From: Symsagittifera roscoffensis
Taxonomy: Eukaryota; Xenacoelomorpha; Acoela; Convolutidae
Reading direction: 5' to 3'
NCBI RefSeq assembly: GCF_963678635.1
Contig: NC_087063.1
Location: 4,560,580 to 4,624,579 of the forward strand
Length of the DNA stretch: 64,000 nucleotides
In this document: one piece after another, positions 20,195-30,473 of the stretch
Layout of the letters: the number at the start of each line of letters is the position of its first letter
Position numbering within the stretch: position 1 is the first letter of the stretch
Notes under the pieces: model-generated
Seen by the model: only the letters and a program-made list of their open reading frames with translations
Databases searched by the model: none
Told to the model about the DNA's origin: nothing
Program-made: the position numbers and the translations under genes

Positions 20195-20740
20195 GGTGAT
20201 AGTGTTTCGTTCAATATTATGTCCTAAAAACTTAACTCGTGTTAGAAAGAAGTGTGATTTATCGGGAGCGGCCTTCAGATTTTCGTTCTGAAGTATTTTA
20301 TGCTAGTGTTCTAAAACTGTAAAAATTTCTTCTTTAGTTTGTGATTGCATAAAAACATCGTTTAAATAGGTGATTGCGTTTTTCTTGAGTATTAGTGGTC
20401 TAAAAATTTTACTCATAAAAGCTGAAAAAGCTGCTGGTCCTATGGATATTCCATAGAATAAGCGATTAAAGTCATATTGTTGATTTCCAATAACGAATTG
20501 TTTTAAACGTCGTGATTGTTCATCTAGTGGCATTTGATTGTATGCACTATTCATATCTGCGGTTGTAAAGTATTTTCCATTTATCTTTGTTAAGATAACT
20601 TGTATTGGTTCAATAGGCCAATTGCATTTTGATTCATCAATTAGTGAATTGAGATATCTAGCGTCTAAAACTATTTTTAGTGATTCGCCTTTTGCTAGAC
20701 TGATAACAGGGTTGATAATAGTGATAACCTGGTGAAATTA
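20195..20740 (-). pseudogene. reverse transcriptase palm/fingers, broken, with a YLND catalytic box
   Basis: The only RT catalytic region in the element. 20303-20554 (83 residues) reads NSAYNQMPLDEQS, FNRLFYGISIGPAAFSAFM and AITYLNDVFMQS, which are the gypsy RT motifs. The catalytic Y-x-D-D box reads YLND; the Asn codon is at 20360-20362. The upstream palm is in another frame (shift near 20700-20740) and a stop follows ...TVLEH at 20303. RT copies the element's RNA to cDNA. Both the frame breaks and the lost Asp make this copy inactive. Confidence 0.85.
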
Positions 20741-22118
20741 TTTTGTATTGTTCTAAGATGTCAAGTAATCTATTTACTTTGTCATGTAAGTAAATTGGTA
20801 CTTTACTGGCTCTTTGTTTTTTGAAAACTGCGTCGGGTTTTAACGGTAGATGTAGTGATGAACTGATTTTTCTAACATCAAATTTTGATGTTGCGTAGAC
20901 TGTTGAATATTTTAACAGTTGCTTTGCTAATTTATCAAATTCGAATTGTGTAATTTGTGAATGTTCAAAATTAAACATTGTTAAAAATTTTTGTTGTTCT
21001 TTTGTGTAATTTTTTATATTGAATGTTGGTTTAAAATATGGTGTTTTTGTGAAGAAGTCTTTGTTTCTCTTTTCATTACTTACTATGTTATTTATGGACA
21101 ATTCTTCGTCAAGAATTGCGGATTGACAAATATCTAATAATTGAAGTATATTATTAATGCGGTAGGCTACTTCCTTTATGGGTGAGATTGTAGCGTTTGT
21201 TTCACAATATCCTAAAAGTCCTAAGGATAATTTTACTTGATATGGTGTATTGTTATATACGTGTAACGAAATGATGTCGGAATTCGTGTTTTTCAAATAT
21301 TTAATAGATGAGATCGTGATTTTGAAAAATTTGTGAATAGGTTTAAACTCAAAGTCTGACATAAAAAGTTGTTGTATATTTTGCCTTTTATCATACTGGT
21401 GAACTTGTTTTATTGAAAAATTATATATATTTCCTGATAATGGTTTCAGGTGTTTCCGTTGTTGATTATAAATTGGATACAATTTTGAGAAGAATGGTGG
21501 TTGTTTGCTTAATCTTTGAAAAAATGTTGGAGCTGTATTTTTTGTTTTTGTGTACTTATCTTTGATTAGTATTTTACTGTTTAAGATGTTGATTGTTTGT
21601 TTATATTTGGATATAAATGGTATGCCAATGATATTGTGCTTAATATCAGTAATATGAAATGTTTGTTTAAACAGTCTGTTTAAAATTTTGTTTTGCTCCA
21701 TTGTTCTCGTGGGGAGAAGGAATAATTGGATTTTTCCATAATTTACTAATGTTGATTCTTGTGCTGTTGCTAGTTTACTGGAGGTTTCAGGGGGCGTTAA
21801 TTTTGGATGTAAGGTTTTGATTTCATTCCATGTGGGAATATTAATTATATTTGATTCTGCTCCTGAATCAATTAAAAAATCAATTTCAAGATCTGGTGGT
21901 TGAAATTCTTTATTTCTTGGGATTTCCAATAGAAATGGTATTGTCCAAATTTTTTTTTTGGGTTGTTCTTTCTGTATATTTTGATTAATATGATTTGTGT
22001 TTGAGCATTGTTTTTCACTTTTTTTATCGGGTTTAATTACCGTGTTTATTTCATTTACTTCTTGTGTAGTTTGTGTAGTATCGGTGGGTCCAATATAGTA
22101 ATTGTGAAGGAGTTCCAA
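20658..22118 (-). CDS. aspartic protease and start of RT (pol front)
   Basis: A 486-residue frame. Near residue 80-95 it carries the retropepsin motif FLIDSGAESNII (around 21850-21885), which defines the element's protease, the enzyme that cuts the polyprotein. A long Lys/Asn-rich linker follows, then towards the C-terminus the RT entry region (DKVNRLLDILEQYKIISPGY). It leaves frame at about 20735, where the RT palm continues in another frame. The 5' end overlaps the upstream nucleocapsid-like frame by 64 bases, as with a gag-pro frameshift arrangement. Confidence 0.8.
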   Translation of the reverse strand: MELLHNYYIGPTDTTQTTQEVNEINTVIKPDKKSEKQCSNTNHINQNIQKEQPKKKIWTIPFLLEIPRNKEFQPPDLEIDFLIDSGAESNIINIPTWNEIKTLHPKLTPPETSSKLATAQESTLVNYGKIQLFLLPTRTMEQNKILNRLFKQTFHITDIKHNIIGIPFISKYKQTINILNSKILIKDKYTKTKNTAPTFFQRLSKQPPFFSKLYPIYNQQRKHLKPLSGNIYNFSIKQVHQYDKRQNIQQLFMSDFEFKPIHKFFKITISSIKYLKNTNSDIISLHVYNNTPYQVKLSLGLLGYCETNATISPIKEVAYRINNILQLLDICQSAILDEELSINNIVSNEKRNKDFFTKTPYFKPTFNIKNYTKEQQKFLTMFNFEHSQITQFEFDKLAKQLLKYSTVYATSKFDVRKISSSLHLPLKPDAVFKKQRASKVPIYLHDKVNRLLDILEQYKIISPGYHYYQPCYQSSKRRITKNSFRR

Positions 22119-23092
22119 TTGATTTTCATTATATGTGATGTAAAAGGTTGTTCATATATGACAAGTTCATAGTCGTTTTTGACTGTTATCATATTTACTG
22201 AGATAGTATTTTCTGTATCACTCTCTTTATCTGATGATTCACAATGTATATGATTTAGTTGTATTTCGTGATTTTCTGTGCCATCAATACCTGGAGGGTC
22301 TGAATGTGTTTCTTCATTTGTTTGCACTTGATTAATGTGTCTTTGATGTTTTGGTGTGCTACTTCTGTATCGATGTTTAGAATCAGGGTAACGGTTATTA
22401 TTCCTGTGTGGTGACTGGGAATAATTTCTGTATCGACTATTGTAACTTGAGTTTCGATTTTGTGAATTATTTCGTGATCTGTTTTGATAATTATCGTTTG
22501 ATCTGTGATAGTTTGATCTTTTATATGAACTATTTCTTGATCGATTGTTCGGATAATTCTGATTTCGATTGTTTGAATAACTTCTATTTCTATTATGTGA
22601 ATAGTTTCTATTTCTGTTGTATGATGAGTTTTGTGATTGATTATTGGAATAGTGTCTATTCTTTAGGTTTGATTGGGAACTGGATCCATAAACAAATTGT
22701 GTTGCATTGGAATTTGTTCTTGAATAGTTATCTTGGTTATTTTGACTATTTGATCGGTTATAATTATTTTGTGAAGAATTTCGTGTATTTTTTCGTTCTG
22801 GTGATCTTCCTCTATAACTTGAGTTATATGGTGATTGATTCCTTGTGTAATTGGTGTTGTTCGGATGTGGTTTTCCTGAACTGTTATTACTATATATATT
22901 TTTGTTCGGTAGGCTTTGATCTTTTTTCATGTATTGATAGAACGATTTATTTGGTTCTTTATGCTTTGGAGACTTATTCTGATTGTCTTGTTGTTTTTGT
23001 CTACATTCGGAGATACTGTGTCCGTATCGTCGGCAAAAAATTACACCATTTTTTGAAAGATGGTTTGCCTTTAAAATTTGGATGTTTTTCAT
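22055..23092 (-). CDS. nucleocapsid-like part of Gag, Asn/Arg/Ser/Tyr-rich
   Basis: A 345-residue frame. Near its start is a degenerate zinc knuckle, FCRRYGHSISEC, which keeps the second Cys, Gly-His and last Cys of CX2CX3GHX4C but has lost the first Cys. About 170 residues of repeated Asn-Arg-Asn/Tyr-Ser runs follow (NRNYSHNRNRSYSNNRNQNY is typical), a basic low-complexity region suited to RNA binding. The end is acidic and polar and overlaps the protease frame. The repeat structure also creates an open + strand frame (22408-23094), which is a shadow. Confidence 0.7.
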   Translation of the reverse strand: MKNIQILKANHLSKNGVIFCRRYGHSISECRQKQQDNQNKSPKHKEPNKSFYQYMKKDQSLPNKNIYSNNSSGKPHPNNTNYTRNQSPYNSSYRGRSPERKNTRNSSQNNYNRSNSQNNQDNYSRTNSNATQFVYGSSSQSNLKNRHYSNNQSQNSSYNRNRNYSHNRNRSYSNNRNQNYPNNRSRNSSYKRSNYHRSNDNYQNRSRNNSQNRNSSYNSRYRNYSQSPHRNNNRYPDSKHRYRSSTPKHQRHINQVQTNEETHSDPPGIDGTENHEIQLNHIHCESSDKESDTENTISVNMITVKNDYELVIYEQPFTSHIMKINWNSFTITILDPPILHKLHKK

Positions 23093-23996
23093 AGATATTC
23101 AGTATTTCAGTGATTTTTTCAATTAAGTATGTGTCTGATTCCTGTATGTTATTTATATGTGTAGTGTTTGTTTCAATTCGATTAACATATTGTAGTTTTA
23201 GGTTTTCTGTTTCTTCGAGTTTCATTGTGATTTCGGCTTGTTCTAAAATTTAAATCTGGTTCTCGAATTGAAGAAGGAGGAGATGCTCTCTTTTTTTTGC
23301 TATTTTCCTTAATTGAGGTGTTAAGGTCATCATTAAAATTTCTGTCATTTTTGTGTTTTTATAGTCATGTGTATTAAGTGAATATGCTTTTCGAACTAGT
23401 CTTTTGATACGTACTGCTAATTGTTTGATAATTTCCTTTGGTAATCTGCGAAGTTCATTACATTAAACTCTTTGGTGTTGTTTGTTTCTTTCAGAGTCAA
23501 ACATTTTTTAAAAATCTTGTGTGAATCTTTTCCAATCTGATTTTATTTCTATATGTAATACTGAAAACCATTTTTGAGCTGTGCCATCTAGGGTTGTTTG
23601 TATTAGTGCTGTGCTTCTATGTATCCAATTTTGATGTAGTGGCGTATTAATTGGTTCAGGTCCTATATTTAAAATTAAATTTGCTGTTACTGCATTTAAA
23701 TAATCTTCTACAGAATATTCAGGATCTGTTCCTGTGAATACCATCAGTGGTTTATTGGATGTTATTGATGATCCACCCATGAGGTATGGATTCATTGTCA
23801 TCTGTAGTGATTCTGCGGCATTTGGCATTTGCGAAAAATTTGAAAATTGATTTTTTGTTATTTCATGTTGCTGAAGGTAATATGGAAGCGGTATTTCATT
23901 TTGCATTTGAGTTGGTTGATAAAAATGCATTGACATTGGGTTTTGTGGTGGTATTGGTTGAAAAGATTGTGTGTTAAATGGGTTTTGTGTATGCAT
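23001..23996 (-). pseudogene. capsid-like part of Gag, broken
   Basis: Two frames. 23508-23996 (162 residues) starts MHTQNPFNTQ, is Gln/Met/Pro-rich, then has FTGTDPEYSVEDYLNAVTAN and LDGTAQKWFSVL. These resemble the start of a Ty3/gypsy capsid: F-x-G with Y-x-V-E-x-Y/F-L, then A-x-x-W-F. 23001-23225 (74 residues) carries the end of the capsid region and joins the zinc-knuckle frame. The region 23226-23507 between them is frameshifted. Confidence 0.6.
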
Positions 23997-25450
23997 TTGT
24001 TGTGGATTTTGTACATCTGTTGGGTTTTGTGGGTAAATTTTTTATATTTCGAGATGGTTGAGGTTGTCGTGGTCTTTGCGTGCGATATTCTTTAGTGTAT
24101 GGTGCAAAAATATCTGGTTGGTGATAGTCGTCTTCATCAGATGATAAATTGTTTGTATTATATGGTGTATATTGGTTAGTTTTATTTTGTTGAGAGAATG
24201 GGTAATTTTCACTATAATCCTGTGTAGGTTGTAGATTATCTGGAAAATTTACTGAATTGGTCGATGTTTTTGGAAGATTCCAATAATTGGGACATACGTG
24301 ATTTAAATTTTGTGTATTTTTTTCGGGGAGGTTGGTTTGTTCTTTGTTTGTGAGCATAATTATAATTGTGTTCTGCAAAGGTGTTTCTTGTGAATGGTTT
24401 TCGTGTTTTTGACGGTATTGTCATTGGTCTATATGTTTGATAATCCATATGTGAATATTTTGGAGCAACCGAAGGTTTAACGGTTGATTGTAGGGATACT
24501 TGTGCCAATGAAGTATTTGTATTTCTTGGTGTTGTCAAATTTGGGTGTATTGGTGAAATACTTTGTTGTGTAGTTGTTGTTGTTTGGACGATTTCTTCAT
24601 TTATGAAGTGTGATGGTGTTTGAATATCTTGTTGTGTAAGATTTCTAGTTGCATTAAGGTTTTCATTATGTATTACGGTCAAATTTAAACTGTTATTTCG
24701 CGTATGAGGTAAAAATGTATTATAGTTTAATGGTGTTGCATCAATGGTTAATGGCATTACTTTTACATAATCTCTGTGATAAGATATTGTACTTATTGCT
24801 TGACTTGAGATAGATTGTGGGATATTTATAAATGTAGGATGAGACCATTCAAGGTCCCAAACGTAGTCTGATTGATCTGAAAGGGCAGTGTCGTCATTTG
24901 TATTTTGAGGTCTGAAATTTTTTCTTGCTTGTGAAATTAAATCTAAATAGTGGGTGAAATAATCTTTTATGAACCATGCTAAAATCTTTTGTAAATCATG
25001 TTTAGTGTGTTGTGAAACATCATCTTTAGTGAAATTTTCTTTAATTATATGTAAAAATATTGAAACTAATGCGATTTCATTTTGTTCTTTTGTATGTTTG
25101 GATGTTTCAGTTGGTGAGATACTTTGAAATTCTGTTTTTTCTAATATAGATATATAACTATATATTATTGCAAAAACTTTGTTAGTGAATATGGAGTTTG
25201 CTCTTTGTGAATTATGATATCGTATGCTTTTGATATATTCTAGGAATACTTTTGAAAACTCTAATTCAATATCGTCTGTTTGAATTACATATTTGCGATG
25301 GGCTGTATTGGGTGTGCTGAATTCTATGGTATAGATTCCATATTGTTGTGTTAGATTACATATGTCTTTCAAATAATGTTCAATAATTTGTCTTTTGATT
25401 TTTACATCTGGGAATTCTGCTTTGCATAGACTGATTCCGGGTTCAAACAA
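23974..25450 (-). CDS. long N-terminal Gag-region protein
   Basis: 24236-25450 is an uninterrupted 404-residue frame. An adjoining 134-residue frame (23974-24378) overlaps it and leads into the capsid region. The first 200 residues are mixed-charge and helix-like (MFEPGISLCKAEFPDVKIKR...). The second half is Thr/Ser/Asn/Pro-rich, followed by a basic stretch, NQPPRKKYTKFKSRM. It lies where the matrix part of gag would be but is much longer than usual. I recognise no family. Confidence 0.6.
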
Positions 25451-25544
25451 ATTTACGAGTAAGTTCTGGCAAAAATCATGTTGACCTCTATCATCGGATG
25501 AATCTATAAGAAAGGGGTAAACTGCTTCGTCATCTGGACTATCG

Positions 25545-26001
25545 TCACTTTGAGTGTGGCTCTTTTTTTCGTTTGATGACTGTTAATATATAACTATCGA
25601 TGTGTCTAATTGGTTGATTCCAGTTATACAAGTGTACTGGTTTGTGTTTGTATTGCTTTTTTATTCTTCTTTTTCCTCTTTTTGATGAATTTGAATTTGG
25701 AGTCGGAAAAATATAATTGATCGTGGATGGGACAATCTTTATCAATTGATTCTTTTAATTTGTAGAGTTCATCTAAACTGCTGGCTTCTGATTCAGAAAA
25801 TGCGTTTCTATTTTTTGAAAATCCTTTTCGTGTGATTTGTTTTTGTTTGCTTATAATTTTTCTTTTTATTGTTTGTCGTTTTGTTCTAATGCATCCAACT
25901 GTTTTTGCATGAGGTGTGATTACAAGATCGTATTTTTTGTTATCTATTTCACAGTTGTGTAAAACGATTGTTTGTTTATTTCCTAAATTTTTGAATGACA
26001 T
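25545..26001 (-). CDS. first ORF of the element, basic, unassigned
   Basis: 25624-26001 encodes 125 residues starting MSFKNLGNKQTIVLHNCEID, strongly basic (KRKIISKQKQITRKGFSKNR; KKRKKKNKKAIQ). A second frame at 25545-25745 overlaps its end. It is the first coding segment after the ~1.2-kb leader and is probably the true N-terminus of the gag polyprotein or a separate small basic protein. Confidence 0.45.
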
Positions 26002-27187
26002 AAGGTTTAGGATGAGGGATGCAAGAAGTTGTTGGTTATTTCTATTTCCTTAGACTGTTTTTCCTTACAATTTTTTGGTTAGCTTAACCTGGGTTTTTTT
26101 GTTCAGGGTTGGAGAGAAAAGTATATCAATTCCGGAAAATGATTTTTTACTTTCTCGTGGCTAGTCTAAGCTAAGGTGTTAACCTACTTAATCTTACTTA
26201 GCGGTAGTGATTGTGTTCAAGGGTTGGAGAATAGTAAATCGATCCACAAGGTTCAGGTATAATTAGAACGCAAGTAGTTCGTTAGATACAATTTTAAACT
26301 TACTAAGTCTAAGATCTAACCTGGGTCTGGTAAGAGGAGGGTTCAAGTGAAGGATGAATAACCGAAGTTCTTCACTGTTTATCTTAATTTGAATGGTTAG
26401 TTTTATTTAAAAATTTCTATTAGTCCTGGGTCTTTTGGAAGGGTTGGATAGTGAATCGACGAAAATTGTTCTGTTGATCCAAGGATAGGCCTTGATGGTC
26501 AGGTTTTAAACTTAATGAGATAGAAAATTTATTAAGATCCAAGGATAAGACTTGATGATCTGATTTTTGAAAATTAAGTGAATTTAAGTTTAAAATGATT
26601 TAAATTTATTGAATAAAAAGAATTAGTTCTTTAATGATATTAGTGAGCTTATGATTGCTGTTATGTTTAGGTGATGGAGCTGGAACAACAGGATGATTTA
26701 TGATTACTAACAATTTATTGTCATGCTACTAATTTTTATTTTTATTTTCAATAAATACTTTTCAAATATGTTTTATATAATACTGCAGAAATTAGGAAAA
26801 CGATCTGAGATCTTTTTATCAATCGTTATTGTACATTAGTAATTTTGTTTAGCGCCTGAAATGATCATGAAGGTTTTTTTCAAAATTTTATGTTTGCAAA
26901 TGAAAATCTAAATTCATTGCTAATAAGATTCTAAATACAAAAGTTTGTGTTGGCTTTTGCGTACAATCATAAAACTAAATGGTAAGTTTCTACTTTGTCG
27001 TATTTCGTCTCTTGTCCGAGGTCTTCTTCCATTTCCGGGTAGTTCTATTATCGTTCGGAATATCGGCTCTGATCTATTGAGTCGTAGAGACATTTCAATT
27101 AAATTATTATCGTATAATATTTTGAAAAAGTTTTGTCTAATTTCTAATCTATTTTTGGTTAGTTCTAAGCTATTAAGGTCTTATTCG
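26002..27187 (-). other. 5' leader of the LTR element with repeated motif
   Basis: About 1.2 kb without a - strand frame. Read on +, it holds three spaced copies of GGGTTGGA followed by an A-rich stretch and AATCGAT/AATCGAC-like bases (near 26106, 26221 and 26440). Two copies of GATCCAAGGATA, each followed by CTTGATG, lie near 26475 and 26539. It may hold packaging, dimerisation or transcription signals; none can be assigned. The + strand frame at 26945-27217 is antisense and runs into the LTR. Confidence 0.45.
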
Positions 27188-27205
27188 AGACTTATGGTCG
27201 CACCA
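27188..27205 (-). promoter_or_regulatory. tRNA primer binding site
   Basis: On the - strand, TGGTGCGACCATAAGTCT starts two bases inside the 5' LTR. Its complement ends in CCA and is preceded by TTCGAGAC, which fits a tRNA T-loop (TTCRANNC), so the match to a tRNA 3' end extends at least to the T-arm. I cannot say which tRNA. Confidence 0.75.
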
Positions 27206-27207
27206 GA

Positions 27208-27617
27208 TGAGTTATGACCGATGTGGTTAACTCATAGAGTAATTTCGGATAGGGTACACCGTCTGCTCGTCACGCTATCTTATTTTCGTCCGGATAGATT
27301 CGTGCAACTTCTTAGTCTAATACCGATTTTAATCTTACTCTTATACTTACTAGTCTCAGGGTGTTTAACTAGTCTCTGCTAGGCTCAATAAATCTAGGGT
27401 ATACTGGTTTATTGCGGCTACTGAAGTTCTCTTGGAGAGGCAACTAATTTCTAAGTTAAATTCAAATCTCTCTGGTGCTGAAATTACAAGTAATTTCAGC
27501 ACTTACAAATAAGTGGGTTGTTAGTTAGATGGATTATGATTGGTTAATATTAAATATTTTACAGTGGTAAAACATTTAATTTATACAATTATAAAATGTA
27601 GTTTAGATCAGGTTCCA
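27208..27617 (-). repeat. 5' LTR (right copy)
   Basis: 410 bp with 6 differences from 3270-3679. It ends ...GGTTCCA on + and is followed by ACGC, the target duplication. Confidence 0.95.
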
Positions 27618-27841
27618 ACGCGCTTACACCAACTATTTATAGTACTTCGAGAGAGGAGCGCGCTCTAAACACATGCCATTTTTTTGTTCCAACCTTCCAA
27701 AAAAAACTAAAAAAAAAAAACGTTTTTTACTTGTTTTGTTTTTCAAAAAACAAATAAATCATCCTGAAAAATTGAAAACCTTTTTAAAATAATATCAAGA
27801 TCAATCACTCCACCTCGAGAAAACCCTAGATCTGTGCCTGC
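27618..27841. mobile_element. right part of the hAT-like MITE interrupted by the LTR element
   Basis: It begins with the duplicated ACGC and continues the MITE order: GCTTACACCAACT, GGAGCGCGCTC, then CTCGAGAAAACCCTAGATCT near 27815-27836. This compares with CTCGAGAAAATCCTAGATCC at the end of 28881-29293. Confidence 0.55.
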
Positions 27842-28880
27842 TTTAAATACAATCAAGTCTCAAATACAACCAAAGTTACAGCAGAAAAAAATCAAAAATA
27901 AAAATAAAACACTGTGTTATGAATTTAAATGAGGATTTTAGCAATAGTTTGTCCAGCAAGCTGATGAAAATATCATGTGTAAAAAAGGTGTTAGGAGCAA
28001 ATTTGTATAATCAAACCTAACACTTTTCATTAAATACCAAAACATTTGAGCATCAAATTTTCCATTAAGGACTTATAGATCTAATTTTGTGCTCAAAATT
28101 ATTCGATGCAAATGCTAAAAGTATCATAGTTACATATTGTTTTTCTACTAATTTGAAAAATTTCTCATTTTTTACAGCATGATGGAACTTTGATATCAAA
28201 AAAGAGAAAAAGATAATATTGATCTTTACTAACACTGTTCAACAAATTTTTAAAAAGGTGACTACATCAATCGACATAAGTACTTGAATCAATTTAATTA
28301 ATTCCAAATGCATGAAAACCTTTATTGATAATTGACAACAGGAAAAATGAAAAAGCGATATGCAAACATTCAGATATCATTTAGAGCAGTTATTTTTTCC
28401 CGCATTTTAGATTGAATGCAATCGAAACCTGAAATTTAAAATTATATTGTTCCTCAATAAACTCGATCAACATCCGTTATTGTTACCTGCAAAATGGTTC
28501 AAATTACATTCATATTTGACCGATGAATTAGTGCAAACCAAAAGTGCAAAGTGTTAAGATGAATTGACCTACTTAAACTTTTTGAATTAGATTTGATTTG
28601 GGCCAGGCTATACTAACACTTTGCACGTGATCGTATTATTTCATCGGATTAAAACAAATATCAACAAAACCCCTTTGCAAGTGGTCAAAAATAGCCCCAG
28701 AAGCAAATTTCCGGATAATTGAGGATAACAGCACTAGAACTGAAACATTATTCTTTGAACTCAAACGCGTATACTTCAACATTTTAGCTAATTTTGATTT
28801 TATCATGTGCAACAGTTGCACGAGCTTTTGAGTTGTAATTAACTCCAACTTCAAATATCAATTGAAAGTATATATTAAAC
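27842..28880. other. intergenic, nothing recognised
   Basis: AT-rich sequence with only short frames on both strands. I see no motif, splice-site-bounded coding stretch or repeat terminus worth calling. Confidence 0.4.
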
Positions 28881-29293
28881 CAGGGGCGGATTTAGGGGGT
28901 CGAATTTCCCTCAGGGAATCGAGCCCCTGCCGACCCAAAGGGTCCCCCCTTTGTGATATTTTCCAATATCCATTTTTGGTGATGAGTCCTAAAAATATTC
29001 TAAAGGCGTCTTTGGCGCCAATTTAAACTAATTTTAAGGGGGGAGCGCGTGCGGAAGAAAACGCGATTTTTAGGTCAACATTTTCCAAAAAGGGCCTAAA
29101 AACGTCTTTTTTGGTCTGTTTTTTCAAAGTTTTGTCTGCGGCGCAGAAAACTTGGCCAAATTAGGGACAAAACAGTGCTTTGGGAGAGCTCGAAAAATGG
29201 CCGACCTAAAAAAAAGTCGACAAAAATTTCAAATTTTTTTTGCAAGTTCGCCCCCCCCCCCCCCCCCTCGAGAAAATCCTAGATCCGCCCCTG
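28881..29293. mobile_element. complete hAT-like MITE
   Basis: 413 bp with terminal inverted repeats CAGGGGCGGATTTAGG and CCTAGATCCGCCCCTG. The 8-bp flanks TATTAAAC and TTTTATAC match at 6 of 8 positions, as expected for a hAT target duplication. The middle includes a C-run of about 17 and no coding capacity. This is the reference copy for the related fragments in the window. Confidence 0.8.
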
Positions 29294-29930
29294 TTTTATA
29301 CGATTTCCTTTGACATTTTGCATCTCTAGGCCCTCAGTTTATTTAAATAAAGTTTACAAATTGCAAAACGGTATCTGCACTTAATCAAAAATCATTCAAT
29401 TACCTTTTTTTTCTTAGAAAAAAGATGGGATTTGAAGAAGTAAGCATTTAATTAGCTTTAAAAAATAATTAGAAAATAAAAAAATGTAAAAAAAAGCTTC
29501 TGGTGAAAAACTCAAAGAGCAAAATTATTGATAAGTTAAATTTGTTATTTTGAAACAAAACTGCTGATTGAACACTTTCGCCATTTAAATCGATTCGAAT
29601 AATACTATTTGAAATTTTTTTGAAAATATTTTTTTTGATTCTGTTTTCAAACAAGCGTTCAATGTACATTTATGTTTAACCGAAAAATTATTACAATCCA
29701 AATGTTCTAAGTGCTAAAGTGATTTGATCCGTTTTAATTTTTTTTCATGCGATGACAGTTTTTTAAGCATTAGATCAGACCTTTTTTGAACCTATGGTTC
29801 GTAGTATTGCATCGGTTAAACATAAATGCGAAAACTGTAAAATATAAAACTCCGCCCCAGTTGACAACATAAACGCTCCAGAAGCATTTTTTTGGATAAT
29901 TAGGAATGGCAGATCTATAGCTAAACTAAT

Positions 29931-30473
29931 TGTTCCGACTTTCGGTACGAAAGTAACGGAATATTTGTGCTCGGGGTGGGTTTTTTTTTCTCCAAACAAA
30001 TTTCGACTTTTTAACTAGCCATTTTTGACGGAATTTTTTTATATCATTCAAAAGGTATTGTTGTCCTGAGCTTAAATTTGAAAAGATATTTTACCTGGGA
30101 TCATTTTTCGTAGAGTTATGAGGGTTTAAAGATTGCCATTTTGGCCATTTTGACCAATTTGGGACAATTAACGCGCGATATATTTTGCGCTATTAACGCG
30201 TAAGCGGAGATTTAATCCGTCTTATAAATCGTTCCAAATTGGTTGAACGAAGCTTATTTGCCATAATCGATTTGTTACAAGGAACGAAATCTCTCTTTTT
30301 GTACTTTATATGGCGTGTGGGGGGATGCTTTTCATAAAAAATTTCAAATTTTAGAAAAAAAATTTCCGTTTTATTTTATTTCATTTAATTTTTTAAATGT
30401 TATTACTGCTGGTCCATAAACCTTAAAGGCAGTCGGAACATTCAGGGCTTTGCCCTGATACGAGCAGTCTTGT
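29931..30473 (+). mobile_element. Helentron-like non-autonomous element (HINE type), full copy
   Basis: Starts TGTTCCGACTTTCGG and ends ...CGAGCAGTCTTGT. Near the 3' end AGTCGGAACA is the reverse complement of the first ten bases, placed internally before a perfect hairpin CAGGGC-TTT-GCCCTG, 15 bases from the end. The 5' end can also fold (CTTTCG-GTA-CGAAAG). Asymmetric terminal inverted repeats plus a 3' hairpin are the marks of Helentron-associated elements. There is no coding capacity. Confidence 0.6.

Larger units (their letters stand above)
3270..27617 (-). mobile_element. giant Ty3/gypsy-type LTR retroelement with env-like gene
   Basis: A 24.3-kb element bounded by 410-bp direct repeats beginning TG and ending CA, with a 4-bp ACGC target duplication and a primer binding site two bases inside the 5' LTR. 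All coding is on the - strand, so the 5' LTR is the right-hand one. The gene order is gag-like frames, protease, RT, RNase H, integrase, unassigned frames and env front; then a second block of RT end, RNase H, integrase, unassigned frames and a whole env; then further unassigned frames. The GPY/F module after integrase and the protease-RT-RNase H-integrase order place it in Metaviridae. Its coding strand is rich in A and C, unlike the surrounding DNA. Without the internal 5.6-kb duplication it would still be about 18.8 kb. Many frameshifts and stops mean this copy is not functional. Confidence 0.93.

Noticed and set aside
22408-23094. 228-codon + strand open frame
   Set aside because: Exact antisense shadow of the Asn/Arg/Ser/Tyr repeats of the nucleocapsid frame; composition (Asp/Tyr/Phe/Cys) follows from the repeat.
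26945-27217. 90-codon + strand frame entering the LTR
   Set aside because: Antisense, overlaps the primer binding site and LTR end, and has no counterpart.
29252-29268. C-run as a G-quadruplex or regulatory site
   Set aside because: It lies at the same place in the MITE family and is a simple homopolymer of variable length.
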